Shown here: positions 35,966 to 47,157 of the stretch, in pieces
Layout: every line of letters begins with the position of its first letter
Position numbering within the stretch: the stretch's first letter is position 1
Assembly: GCF_905171765.1 (NCBI RefSeq)
Contig: NC_053392.1
Span: forward strand, 370,927,442 to 370,991,441
Origin: Bufo bufo
Taxonomy: Eukaryota > Chordata > Amphibia > Anura > Bufonidae
Direction: 5' to 3'
DNA length: 64,000 bases
The notes under the pieces: model-generated
The model's database searches: none
The model's input: only the letters and a program-made list of their open reading frames with translations
What the model was told of the DNA's origin: nothing
Made by a program: the position numbers and the translations under genes

Positions 35966-36016
35966 TGTTAAGTGCTTAAGCCTAAGGAAGGCACCATTTT
36001 TGTGCTGAAACGCATC
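35966..36016 (+). ncRNA. Decayed hammerhead-ribozyme-like motif
   Basis: cctaagga, then a stem ggcac...gtgct, then gaaacgcatc. This is the arrangement CUNANGA / stem II / GAAA / short stem III / UC of a hammerhead. The core reads CUAAGGA instead of CUGANGA, so it is probably inactive. Such motifs are known in Penelope-like retroelement terminal repeats. See also 58841-58935. Confidence 0.4.
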
Positions 36017-36609
36017 CCTTGCGTATGCAAATAGATTACTAACTAATAAAACTAGACTTAGATTGGATTTAAACATACCAATAATTAGCCAGATTATCGG
36101 GAATGCGAACGCTTGTTCCCAATAATCAGGCCGTGTAAATATTTCAGCGATCACCCGATGAATGAGCGAATCATCGAGTGATCCTGTCGTTCGTGCAGGC
36201 CCTCCAATCATAGTTCCTGGGCAGCCGAAAGATCTGCTGCCCAGAAGCCATGATTCTGTATACCTCATATTGTGAAGGAGATCATGCAGCGGTCTCTCTC
36301 ACTGGATAAGCAGCCGACTGTCGGGACGGAACGCTTCCTTCCTGACAATCGGCTGTTGCATTGGCACTTGTAAACCCGCCTTTAGCATGAATAAAATTAT
36401 CAGTGCCTGTGTACAAGTTTTTCACTATTCTACAGCTATTGTGTATGAGCCATCCATGGGATTTTAGCATTCGTCTGTTCCCATGAAAGTCAGTTTATCC
36501 CATTGTTCTGATTAAAATTAACATACATGCTTGCCTGAAAAGGTAGCTGTGCAATGGCATGAATGGTAACTAAAGTCTCTGACAGCTGAAGCCTCCAAAA
36601 ATAACTTAC

Positions 36610-36762
36610 CTCCCCAGGTCTCACTTTAATAAAAAAATTGCTGCGCTTGTAGGAAATTTTCAGAATCTTGGGCCAGGCAAAACGATTAATTCGAAGTCTG
36701 TCTTTATAAATGAGCAGTCCATTTGCACAAACACCAAGCATTATATCCACACCTTCAGAGTC
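36610..36762 (-). CDS. EPB41L2: EPB41L2 exon, FERM lobe F3 (153 bp)
   Basis: Encodes [20 protein letters not shown], then [20 protein letters not shown] and [11 protein letters not shown]. This is the PH/PTB-like F3 lobe, which binds membrane-protein tails and phosphoinositides in the family. [19 protein letters not shown] is almost invariant among 4.1 proteins. The acceptor is ctctgtag and the donor gtaagt. It is a whole number of codons (51), phase 0 at both ends. Confidence 0.94.
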
Positions 36763-37672
36763 CTACAGAGAAGAAGACAATGTTTATAGTACACAAAAAG
36801 TGTGCCAACGTGGGTGTAAACCCTTCATTTCAGATACCAGTCTCTAGAATCTACGGAACAAATAGCACAAGTATCAAATAGAAACCTGCTGAGGATAGGC
36901 CATCACTAGCTGATAGGCAGGCGTCAGGCACCCACGCCCCACCCGATCAGCTGCTCTGTGTAGCTCCATCGCTGGAAGTCGGTGGGCACGCTACAAAGCA
37001 CAGTCAACATAGACTTCAATGGGAGCAGTAAGAAGCCCTGTCCACTACAATGCTGATGATGCAGTGTCATTCCGGCGATGACTTCATATAGCAGTTTATT
37101 ACTGGGGGAGGGGGGGTGGACGGTTTGGGAGGTTAGTGTCGGACCCCTATTGATTAGCTACTGATCGCCTTTTCTTAGGATAGGCCATAACTTAAAAAGG
37201 CTAGATAACATAATAATACATAATACAGTAAAGGTGAAAGTACATTATTGAAGACGCCAAACATACATAAAGGGGTGACTAAAGGGTCAATCAGGTTTCT
37301 TTTTTTCTTCTCATGCTATCTTGCCCCTTCATAGCACAAAGAAAATGGTGCAGAAATTGTGTTTTTTGTGCCATTTTTAAGTCTGCCTTTGCTTTGTGCA
37401 CTTATACCATAATAATATATTTGGTGTGAGTGTATGTGTTTAAGTACGCCAGGGGGTTGCCTGGCATGGGGTTGCAAAAATGGCACATAGTAAATGTGGC
37501 GCATAATCCAGGTCTAATCTCACTTTTAGCACTTAAACATAGACCACTCTGAAAAGTGGTGAGGAACACCAAAGGTCACGAAATCTGACAAAATATCACA
37601 AAAAAATGATCTGTGGAACCACATGCAAAAAAAAAGAAAAAAAAAAAAGAAAAGGGAACACAAATCCAATAC
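36763..37672 (-). other. EPB41L2: Intron between FERM F2 and F3 exons
   Basis: Holds a MITE at 36885-37197 and an A-rich run near 37627-37650; nothing else recognised. Confidence 0.7.
36885..37197. mobile_element. MITE of the 'tatcctcaggat' group
   Basis: ctgaggataggccatcacta at the left is mirrored by tcttaggataggccataac at the right in partly inverted form, with a 'gatcagctgctctgtgtagc' core shared with anuran MITEs. The termini are degraded. Confidence 0.55.
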
Positions 37673-37760
37673 CTTAGCATGATGCAGATCCACTCCATAC
37701 ATTGATAATTTCTTTGCATTTTCTAAGAAAGTAATATCTGCTTGAGCGGGTGTAAGCCCT
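37673..37760 (-). CDS. EPB41L2: EPB41L2 exon, end of FERM F2 (88 bp)
   Basis: Encodes [20 protein letters not shown] followed by [16 protein letters not shown] is the 4.1G-type version of a segment that differs in 4.1R/B (MTPAEAE). The first base completes the arginine codon from the previous exon. The acceptor is ctttttag and the donor gtattgg. The exon ends on a complete AAG codon, in phase with the next exon. Confidence 0.92.
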
Positions 37761-38432
37761 CTAAAAAGAGGAAAGCAAGTTTCAACATGGAGAAAAGGGC
37801 ACCAAAATATCCCAAACTAACGAACACTCATGTGATTGCCAACACCTATGACACTGTCAGATTATTGGGAACAAGTGTGTATACAAATTCTTTTCCCCAA
37901 TAACCTGACAGATAATCCATGTAAAAGGACCCTTAGGATAGGTCAATATCAGTGGGGGTGCGACACCGGGATGCTGTTGGTAGGAGCCGCCGACACCTGA
38001 GCTAACAAAGAATGGACCTATGGTATGGGTTTATCACTAAATACTGGTTCCAATAGCCACTTCTACATACTGTATCTATCAGTCAGTGGTTACAGGGTGG
38101 CATATTACTTTAGAAGTGTTACGTTGGCTATTCATATGAAACACTCGTTCAGCCATCAACTATTTCTCCTGACTCCACCAAGCATGCCTGTTTACTTCCA
38201 TGGAGATAGGGGACTAAGCCGCTGATAAAAATAAAAAAAACTCTGGAACTGGCTTATTTCAAGTGGGAACAAAGGATCAGGGAAGACTGAAATCCACCAT
38301 GCCTGATCCCAGTTTCTTTCCCAAAGCCTGCCATTGGGGTGGAGCTGGGAGCCCCACATACGCATGTAGCACTGGCAGTTTCGGAGGACTTCCGGCTTAT
38401 GTGTATCAGCTTACCGGCATAATCTTACAGAC
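37761..38432 (-). other. EPB41L2: Intron within the FERM F2-coding region (37761-38432)
   Basis: 672 bp; no repeat or gene recognised. Confidence 0.7.
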
Positions 38433-38651
38433 CTGTGGTTTTTGTGTAGCTCCACAACTTTGTCTTCCAGTTCCTTTGTTTGGTTGGGTGCAAACTGAAA
38501 GTCATTGATATAGTCGGCGCTATGCTCATCGGCATCATAATCTCCGACCTCAGCCTGCAACGTGAGCGAACCAAGTAATGCATGTGTGACAAATGAACAC
38601 GGAAGACGTCCAGAAGCAATATCCTGACGGAGCTGAAGGCACAGCTGGTAT
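38433..38651 (-). CDS. EPB41L2: EPB41L2 exon, FERM lobe F2 core (219 bp)
   Basis: Encodes the acyl-CoA-binding-protein-like F2 lobe: [48 protein letters not shown] and [37 protein letters not shown] is a hallmark of 4.1R/G/B/N, and RQDIASGRL is closest to my memory of 4.1G. The acceptor is tttccacag and the donor gtctgt. The 219-bp length matches the conserved family exon. The variable stretch [10 protein letters not shown] lies in a loop that also differs between paralogues. Confidence 0.93.
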
Positions 38652-39666
38652 CTGTGGAAACAAAGGCAACCATGAGATATACGAGGAAAATGCTTCAAGT
38701 GATTCACCTTTTTTTTTTTTTACTTTTTTAGCCAAATAATTTCACACAATGATTCTTCTGAGCCACCGACTTCTCTCATGTGGTACACTTGGTGGGGTAT
38801 CAAGCAAGATATCTGGTGCCAAAGCAGTCTAATTGATGTTCAACATTGACTGAGTAAAAAGCTGAAAAATGTCAGAGGCTGTCAGCAGGATCAACCCGAT
38901 TAAACCAGACATATTGATCCTGCTGATTAAAATTATACTTTATTCGTGTTCAAATTGTTTGCAGCGTTCCCGAGAAAAAGATTTTTATTCTTGATACAAA
39001 AGAGGGTTTCAGTGCACCAAAGGGTGAACCTAGCCCCTCGGTGTACCTCAGCATTTAAGTGCTGGCCATGCCCTATGGGGCACTGAAGTCCTAATTTGCA
39101 AAAATAATAAAGGGGTCATTTATCAAAGTGGTGTAAAGTAGAACTGGCTTAGTTGCCAATAGCAACCAGATTCCTTTCATTTTTGGGAAAAATGAAAGGT
39201 GGATTCTGAGTGGCTGCTATGGGCAACTAAGCCAGTTCTACTTTACACCAGTTTGATAAATCTTCCCCCAAGTCTTTTTGTCGCTGGAATGCTGCAACTG
39301 ATTTCCAAAAGGCAGGTGTCAATCCAATAAGCAGGATCAACCCTAGGAGGCAGCATGCCTGGTTTAACAGGATTGATGACAGACACACTTTAAGATGCTA
39401 GAAAAATGTTTGGCACAGTGAAAAAGCAAAGTGTAGAAGGAAGCAAAGAAATGTTGTGTGTTCCTGGGGAAAAGATCGCAATTTACGTAGTCTTCATAAA
39501 CCTAACCTGTGTGTGATTCCTGAACATCAGATTACGCTGCCCTATGTAAGGGCATAGCTCTGAATAGCTATACTTTGCAGAAAACGGCCTGGACATGGAA
39601 TAACGTACACCCCTATTATATGAAAGGAACAAGAAATAATCAAATGCTGACTAAGGTCATGGTTAC
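38652..39666 (-). other. EPB41L2: Intron at the FERM F2 start
   Basis: Contains the palindromic MITE at 39112-39268. The sequence around 38870-38945 and 39300-39395 (cagcaggatcaacccgat / caataagcaggatcaaccc) looks like an older MITE into which the smaller one may have inserted. Confidence 0.65.
39112..39268. mobile_element. Short palindromic MITE, second copy
   Basis: ggggtcatttatcaaagtgg at the left is mirrored by ccagtttgataaatcttcccc at the right, with the same gtaaagtagaactggctta arms as 4589-4759. Confidence 0.75.
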
Positions 39667-39742
39667 CTTGTTATGTCTTCAGTCAACTGAGAGGGATCTG
39701 GTGGATAGAACTTGACATTAAAGACAAATTGCCATGGAGAAC
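39667..39742 (-). CDS. EPB41L2: EPB41L2 exon, start of FERM lobe F2 (76 bp)
   Basis: Encodes [19 protein letters not shown] followed by TEDITR, the F1-F2 junction. The [15 protein letters not shown] block is diagnostic of protein 4.1 FERM domains. The acceptor is tatttcag and the donor gtaacc. It starts with the last two bases of the serine codon begun in the 43-bp exon and ends two bases into an arginine codon, which the next exon completes. Confidence 0.9.
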
Positions 39743-41186
39743 CTGAAATAACAGGAGGAAAAATGGAAAAAAAACGATAAGCCCACCATACTGTACGAGA
39801 ATATGCATATAAGAAAATCAGAAAAAGTGAGAAACACAGCTATGTCTGACTATACAAGAGTAGATCCATCCCAGCATATGTGATAGCACCGCACCTTCTA
39901 CATCACCAGTAGGTGTAGACCATCCAGGGTCAAAATGAGTGTATCCCCCACCAAAAATAATAAATAAATGGTCTCTCCTCAGGTCCCTCACAAAGGAATG
40001 AGAGGGAGCTCAACTGGCTGGTGAAACAAGGTGTACCGTCTTTGGCTTCATCTGTGCAATGCACATGCGTCCAGAGCCGATGGGCTACAGACCAGACTCA
40101 TCTTAGATCATTTATTCCAACACCAAAATAGACAGTTGTCACATGGACATGTGTGGAAAGCTAAAGCCCAGATGTATGTAAAAGAACGTGCTGGTGTTTT
40201 TTTTCTCCAGACGAAAGAGAACAAAAATGAATTGCCTGGTTGGGAAGTAGGGAATACTTCAATGTCCTCATTGCCCCAAATTCAGCAAAATGGGAGGCAA
40301 TTCAAGAAGGTAGGAAGTGACGTTAATTTTGCTGTATTTATAGAAACTAAGGTCAATTGTCACTTCAGAAATTGCACGCTATGTAATTATTAAAATGTCA
40401 AGAATTTCGTCAGGCAGCAAGTATCTTTGGCAGCTTTGTTAAGTGACAGAAATGCAAGGACTACATGGTAAACAATCGATACGATTCATAGTGAACACCA
40501 GGAGCCAAAATAGGTCACCCCTGGTGAGCACAATCCCTCACTGTTTTCTCATTTAGACCTCCTCTCATGGTCAGATAGAGAACGGAGACGATACTGGCAC
40601 ATGCATGAAATAGCTAATGCTAGTTGTCACAGTTACCAGCCTATGCTTTCCAGTAATCAAACCTAGAAATGGCAGAAAACACCATAAAATACCAAAGAAA
40701 CTGCAATATTGCCAAATAGGCTTCATTAAATCACTGAATGTCGACTGATTGATGCAGAGATTTATAGCAATGGGAGCGAAAAACAAATGGACAATATCTG
40801 AAATTTATTTTTCCTGCATCACATATGACTTGGAAAGTCATCATGGTTGTCCCACTCCGACCACTAACCCTAATCTGCACTTGAGGGGCATACTCACTGA
40901 ACGCACTAACGGGAAATCTGAACCCTGTGGACTGGCACTGCATTAAGACCTCTAAATGTATTCATTGAATGAATTCGACATATCCTGAAGTGTGCTCTGG
41001 TTTGTTACAAATGTCAGCAACAAGGCAGATGGAAATGGAGATGGTGGCGAAATCAAAGTCTGTCCGAATTTAGCCAGCAGGTAGGATTCTGTACAAAAGC
41101 TAGTAATGTATATAAAAAGGGGCTGCCCGACCTACACAAAAATGAGTGAGCACCGTACACTTCTGAAAGCCTCCATGTAGAAACAT

Positions 41187-41480
41187 AGGGGGGTCATTTA
41201 TTAAGACCAGTGTTGTAGACGCCAGTCTTAAGAACCCTGCAGGCCTCTACATAACTTCGGCATATCCAGTGCCGGTGCAAATGTAAGATGGCTTACATTT
41301 AGACCATTTTGTACGCCTAAAATAGGCACAGAAAATGATGCCGGGCGGTCCCCTTCCCCACCATGCCCACTTTTTGAGACCTGGTGTGAGCAGGGAAAAG
41401 CTGCTGACTGCGGTGCAAATAAGCCATCTGTGCCAGAAATACACCTAATATAGGCGGATTTCTGATTGTAAATGACCCCC
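41187..41480. mobile_element. MITE ('ggggtcatttattaagacc')
   Basis: ggggggtcatttattaagac at the left faces tgtaaatgaccccc at the right; inner parts are weakly palindromic. Confidence 0.6.
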
Positions 41481-41494
41481 ACAGTTTAAAGAGT

Positions 41495-41716
41495 AACTAT
41501 ACTTTATTTTAAAAAAATATATAGAAAAAAACAAAAAACTTGATAGGTCATAGTGACAGATCAAAGTTTTTGATCAGTGAAGGTCTAAGTGCTGAGGTGG
41601 CGCTCCTCATATTAGCGATCGGAGAAAGCTCAGCACTCAGACCCCCACCAATCAGAACCTTTAATCTGTCACTATGACACATCAAACATGTTTTCAAGTA
41701 CATTTACACTTTAATG
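41495..41716. mobile_element. Short MITE, 222 bp
   Basis: gataggtcatagtgacagat at the left is mirrored by atctgtcactatgacacatc at the right. The outer ends read taactatacttt and, inverted, taaagtgtaaatgta. Confidence 0.65.
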
Positions 41717-43407
41717 AAACAAATTATGCCAACGCAAACTATCTTAGGAGAACCTCTGCGCTTTCCTAGGCTAGGTTCACATGTTCCCGTTTTCCAATGC
41801 AGTTTTGAAAGCCAAAACCAGGGGCGGATTAAAAAGAAGAGGTGATGTGTCACCTGTGTTTTAGAACGCTCCCTTTAGGATCAAGTTGGGCTTCAAGAAC
41901 TCTATCAGAAAACATGAGCCTAGGAGATCACAGACTGGAGGAGTCATTTCCTATTCTATAGAATATGAAGCAGATATTCTGATCATAGGCCTAGCATGGG
42001 AAAATAAAAAATCTACTGCCCCGCACAGGAAATGGCAGCCACTCATGCACCGTCTGTGTATTATACACTGCGCAACGCGTGATTCATTACAGAATTTGCA
42101 GTAAAGTTATGTGACAGCCCCCGTTCTGGTCAACGGCTTTAGACAGTCGATATTTCAGAGGACAGCACGCTTTTCCCGGCAAAGCATTGTATAAAAGATA
42201 AATCTTTCTGGAAGTGTCCAGAGGAATCATACTCCATGTGTATACGTCTACAGATAGGAGGTCGGCTCCCATACTTCTTCCAGATGAGGGTATGTGAATC
42301 TGGCCAGGCTCCAGCAATATGTCTGTGTGTGTATAAAGGGCTGGAATGAGAGATACACGATAGAGAACAGCCAGACAATGTGTCATGAATTAAAAACTGG
42401 GTGGAGAGCGGGTTGAGCTGCCACAGTTTTAGAATAGTTCACTTTTTTTTATTTTTTTTATTAGAATACGCTATGCAAAATCTGGTTAATGCAAGCTTCC
42501 GAGTAAAGCCACTTTTTAAAGCTTCTTCCCTTACTTGTAAACCACATGATCCCGAGAGTATTTTTTTTTAATGCAATGCAACATAAGACTCGGTTCTTCC
42601 ACCATCTCGTGATGACAGAACTGAAGAATGCGCCGAGGTCAACAACATCTGCAAGGCTTTTTGTACTCACCATGGACTGGCTCCAGCTCTGTGAAGAGCA
42701 GAACACAGGACATGGATGGAAGCCTCCCTTGTTTTTCCTCACAAAAGGGAGTTTAGCAGAAAACTCTATAAACTATCAGATATGAGCACAGGCAGACTCA
42801 TCCTATGCTTCACACCTGAACCCTAACCACTAGCCAGTGTTCCTGGTAGAAGACTCAAATACCAAGGCCAATTACTAAAACATCCTCCCCTTCTCTTATC
42901 CTGCTGCTTCATGTCATAAAAAAATTAAATCTATACAGGATGAAAAATGCATGCTAAAACCAAGTCTAGCATTTTTTTGAACATGCTATTTAGGACTCTC
43001 GTAGTGGCGTGCAATGGTGATACATCATTGATCCTCTCCTGCTACTCTCCCGGCAGCGCATTTCAGTTAGTGGTATTGTAAAGCCCCACCACCACCAGAA
43101 GCATGCCTATTACGTGGGCTGCATCACACAAATGGATTACCGTACAGCGCCAAGACAGGGCTAGGAAAAGAAGAACAGCAAGGGTGTTTCCGCCACTGCT
43201 TCATGCAATAGGTGGAAACGAGAGCAAAAGAAAACCAGAGGGCACCACCAGGAAATCCTCTTCTAAAATTAAAGTTAGACCCTTGCAGTGGGAATGGTCG
43301 CGAGGCATCGACCTTATGAATTCGAGTGGTAGAAACCCAACCGCAAATGGCAAGAAAATGCAATCATCGATTTTCTAATATTAAAAGGAACCTTGGGAAA
43401 AGACATA

Positions 43408-43852
43408 GGGCCAGATTTATCATTACACTGACAGCTCACTCCGCTTTCACATATGGCTAAAGTCAGTTTTAGCCTAATCAGATTTATGATTGGCCCTTTA
43501 AGACTGTAATAAATGTGGTTTGACGGTAGCAATTTATCCGTCAGTAAGCGGCTTTACAAAAGTCACACGTCTTTACGAAAAAGTTGCATGTTCTATTAAA
43601 AAGTCTCAAGATAAGCATGGTCCTCACTGGAGTGAAATTGCGCATTTTTTGTGAGTTTTTAAATAGTCGCAATAGTAAATAGTGACTAGAGATTCATTTA
43701 CATAAGAAAACACGCCCACTTTCAGAAAACTGGCGAGCATAGTGCAGAGCAGAAAAAAAGTCGCAAATGTTTGCACAGTTTTAGCGATTGCGCAAAAAAG
43801 TTCGACTTTTTCACTCCATTATTCTGACTTGAGCCAATGATAAATCTGGCCC
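43408..43852. mobile_element. Palindromic MITE ('gggccagatttatcat')
   Basis: gggccagatttatcattaca at the left is mirrored by tgataaatctggccc at the right, spanning about 445 bp. Confidence 0.75.
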
Positions 43853-43999
43853 ACAAAATGCTTTTCAAACTGTAGGCTCAACATAGGGGTGAACAGAACC
43901 AGCTTCTTAGAACGAATGTCCAGTACACCGTTAAGAAATGAATACTAATCCGAAAAATGTGATAACGCTATCAATGCCACATTTTATTTCCTAGGCTGG

Positions 44000-44165
44000 T
44001 CAGTGATTTCCACCAGTGATTGTAAGCCAAAACCAGGATTGGAGCCTGCACAGAGATAAGGTAAATAGGAAAGATCTGCTCCTGTTCCGTGTTTAGAGCC
44101 GCACCTGGTTTTGGCTCACAATCACTGATGGAAATAACTGACCAAAACACTGAGGTGTGAATAAG
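44000..44165. mobile_element. Short MITE, second copy ('tgattgtaagccaaaacc')
   Basis: Shares the tgattgtaagccaaaacc / ggttttggctcacaatca arms with 16286-16463, in opposite orientation. Confidence 0.75.
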
Positions 44166-44618
44166 ACATATTAAAAAATTGCAGTCCTATAAATATTCAG
44201 GCCAAAAAACTAAAACCGAGTTATCACATGAGTAGAACGATGAACGTCACATAGATGACGTGTCATACTAATACTAAAAGAAGCAGCGGTCGAGAAGGCG
44301 CACTGGCACGCCATTCAATCTCTGGAGGAAAGTGAACACTGTACTCGGCAACCTGCAGGATTCCCATAATGAATGAATGAAGTGGCAGCACACAGGACCC
44401 CTGCTCTCATGACTGGTGGGGGTCCTAGCAGTTGGACCTTTATCAATCAGATCCTTATCTCCTATCCACAGGTTTGTAACTTTATTCCCACCTCACCCAT
44501 TAATGGCGCTGGTTGGGCTGGTTACCTATTATGTATATTATATGACTAACTTAGCTATGAAATAGAACCTAAGCTTTAATGGGTCTTCATAGATTCACAA
44601 GGAAAGTGCAGCACTTAC

Positions 44619-44661
44619 TTCTAATTTGCCTTTTTATTTCCTTGGTAGGATCCAGCCAGTT
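44619..44661 (-). CDS. EPB41L2: EPB41L2 exon, end of FERM lobe F1 (43 bp)
   Basis: Encodes NWLDPTKEIKRQIR plus one base of a split serine codon. This is the NWLDP..KEIK.Q segment that closes the ubiquitin-like F1 lobe in 4.1 proteins. The acceptor is tttatttcag and the donor gtaagt, read on the minus strand. The 43-bp length fits the conserved family exon. The split codon (A|GT) joins in phase with the exon at 39667-39742. It is the most 5' exon found here; the exons for the rest of F1 must lie beyond 64000, across an intron of more than 19 kb. Confidence 0.88.
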
Positions 44662-45642
44662 CTGAAATAAAAAAAAACATAAAAAAAAACACTGTATAAG
44701 AGAACACATTAAATCAAGCACAAATTATCTGTTGCATATTCAATATCTGTTGGCTTTGCATCCAGAACAAAGACATTCCTATAATGTTAACCGGTCACCT
44801 TAGAAATGCTAGGAGGAGCTGAGCAGAAGGATATATAGCTTGGTGGAAAAAGATTCAGGAAAACTTGTATTTCATACATTTACATCTCTGCACTTTCTGT
44901 CCTTAGGAGTCCAGTGGGCGGTCTTACTCAGTGATTGACAGGTAGAAGGCTGACAGTGTACATACAGATACTGATAAAAGGGGTTGTCCAAGACTGACTT
45001 TAATTTGATAAGAAATTTCAAAAGACCAATTGAATTTTTTTTTTTTAACAAGCTCTAGTAGAATATGGCATGTTCATTTTAATTTTGAGATTTCTTCCTG
45101 GACGCCGAGGTTTTAAGAGCTTTGTACCATCCTATATTCCATAAAGTATCTGATGCCATAAAGGATTCTACTGTACATCCACTGTCCATAATGAAATGAG
45201 CGAAACTAACCTTACTGACTAGATTAGAAAATTGGGAATATATTAATATTGCTAGAATAGTGGGTGGAACAATCCTATAACTCAGGAGGACTGCAAGAGG
45301 ATTTTCAAGCTGTGTTCAGACATAACAGTACAATGCAGCAGAACAAGGTTTCCCATGACCCCATTCACACAGAGAATAAAAATTCTGTGCAGATTTCCGG
45401 ACACACTGCGATATAGCAGATCTGCAAAATGGCCTATGTCGCACATTTCTTCTGGATCTTGGAAGTGGATTTTAACCTGTTGGGGACACATGATGTACCA
45501 GAACATCATGTGTCCTGGTACGTCATGTGTATTTCCAATCACCGCTGCATGGCAGGCGGTGATCGGAACTGGGTGTCTGCTGAAATCAATCAGCAGGCAC
45601 CCTGGGACAAAGCGCGGGGGGAGGGGGGGTGCTGTGACAACA

Positions 45643-45662
45643 CCCCCCCCCCCCCCCCCCCC
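45643..45662. repeat. Poly-C tract
   Basis: About 20 consecutive C residues, preceded by a G-rich run at 45614-45630, near the left end of the piggyBac element. Confidence 0.9.
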
Positions 45663-46100
45663 GGTATCGGCGATCAGACCTGCGGTTTGCTACGTTTCCG
45701 GGTTGACCCGATAACCCGGAACAGGATGGTGATCGGTGGTGTGATAATACACCACCAATCACCATCCTGCGATCTTGAGAGGTGATGGTGACATCACCTC
45801 TCAGGATCGCTTATGATTGGCTGCACGAGCGGGCGGGAGGTTTAACTTGATGCAGCTCTCCTCTCCTCCTTTCTGTGTCCGGGAGCGAGGAGAGAGGAGC
45901 CTGCATCGCAGCAACCCCCTTCTGACCCTCCACAGTCCATCTGGCACTAAAAGGTACTTAGGAAAATGTTAGGGACAGGTTAGGTTAGGCAGGGATATTC
46001 AGGGAAAGTTTAGGAAAAAAAAAAAAAAAGTTTCATTGTCTAATCGGGTGTCTGGGGTCCACAGCACTGTGTGACCCTAAACCCCCCCAGGGGTGCTGCA

Positions 46101-46154
46101 GCTTGCGCCCCCCCCCCCCCCCCCCACACACACACATTTTTGGGGGGCGCAAGC
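46101..46154. repeat. Poly-C hairpin
   Basis: gcttgcgcc runs into about 18 C residues and (CA)n, then tttttggggggcgcaagc closes a hairpin with a stem of about 13 bp. Confidence 0.75.
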
Positions 46155-46221
46155 AGTTTAGTTTTTTTCCCCCTGCGTATGCCGACTGTGGCCAGCACTC
46201 TAAGCGTCCGGCCACTGTTAA

Positions 46222-46976
46222 AGGATAACTGTCACATTTAGAGCCTAATTTCAATTTTCATATATGTAGTTACTAATAACATGATATTCCAGAATCAGTT
46301 CCTATTAGACTGACTTACCCCATATTTAATAAGATTCAGCCCTTAGCAACCAGTCTGCATAAAACTGCAATTTCACTATTCAGTTAAGATGGCTGCCACT
46401 GCCCTCACCTTGAGGCTAATCCCGCCTGCCCTCACTAGCCAGTAACAATAGCTCCCCAAAAGTGCCAGTAACCAGAGCCCTCCCCCCCCTAAAGGGTTAA
46501 TCTCCTGCAGCACAAAGGGGTCCTCTTACCACATGTTGCTTTCATTTATACACTGAGCGGATGGCAGATCTCCCTTCCCTGTTGTGCACTGCTCCAACTC
46601 TGCATTCTCCAGCTCTGCTGAGTGAGGGAGCGTCTGCCAAGCGCAGGGACAGGGAGAAGTGCACACAGCCCAGGCACTGTTATCAGCTGCTGGGGAGGGG
46701 ACCTGACTTTAATCATTTACTCACAGTCCCTGGCTGTCAGTAATGTGACCTTGCACGCAGCCTGCTTCTGCGTGCTCCGTTCTTCAACTGATAGACGGAC
46801 CATGCCTAGCAACCCTATTTTAAACACAGGTAAAAGTAGGCAGTACAGCGAACAAAAATGTGGAATTAAGGGGTAATTGAATACACAGTAAAAAGTTAAA
46901 ATAGGGCCACCAAGGTGATATTAATCACCACAATCCAATACTCCAAAAAAAAAAATATAATAATTACAGTTATCCT
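46222..46976. mobile_element. TTAA-flanked MITE nested in piggyBac leader
   Basis: Begins aggataactgtcac and ends, inverted, aggataactgtaat, with TTAA at 46218-46221 and 46977-46980. It lies between the piggyBac left end and the transposase start. TTAA plus such ends suggests a Kolobok- or piggyBac-mobilised MITE. Confidence 0.82.
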
Positions 46977-47157
46977 TTAACGCATCGCACACCCCACTGC
47001 TGATCAGCTTCGGACGGCTGATTAGCGAGTTTAAATCTTTTTTTTTCTCACATTTTTTTGTGCTTTTTTTTTTCTTTTAGGTTTAGGGATAAGTAAGTGA
47101 ACACCCGTGCCCCCACACACACGCACACTAAATAAAGATTTACACACACACTCCCCT

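Larger units (their letters stand above)
30985..36609 (-). other. EPB41L2: Intron between the two FERM F3 exons (5.6 kb)
   Basis: Dominated by the nested elements 31833-34011, the hAT MITE 34165-34488, the Harbinger-like MITE 35035-35442 and a hammerhead-like relic near 35966. The stretch 31000-31830 shows nothing recognised. Confidence 0.7.
39743..44618 (-). other. EPB41L2: Intron between F1-end and F2-start exons (4.9 kb)
   Basis: Contains MITEs at 41187-41480, 41495-41716, 43408-43852 and 44000-44165. The stretches 39743-41180 and 41720-43400 show no recognised feature. Confidence 0.7.
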
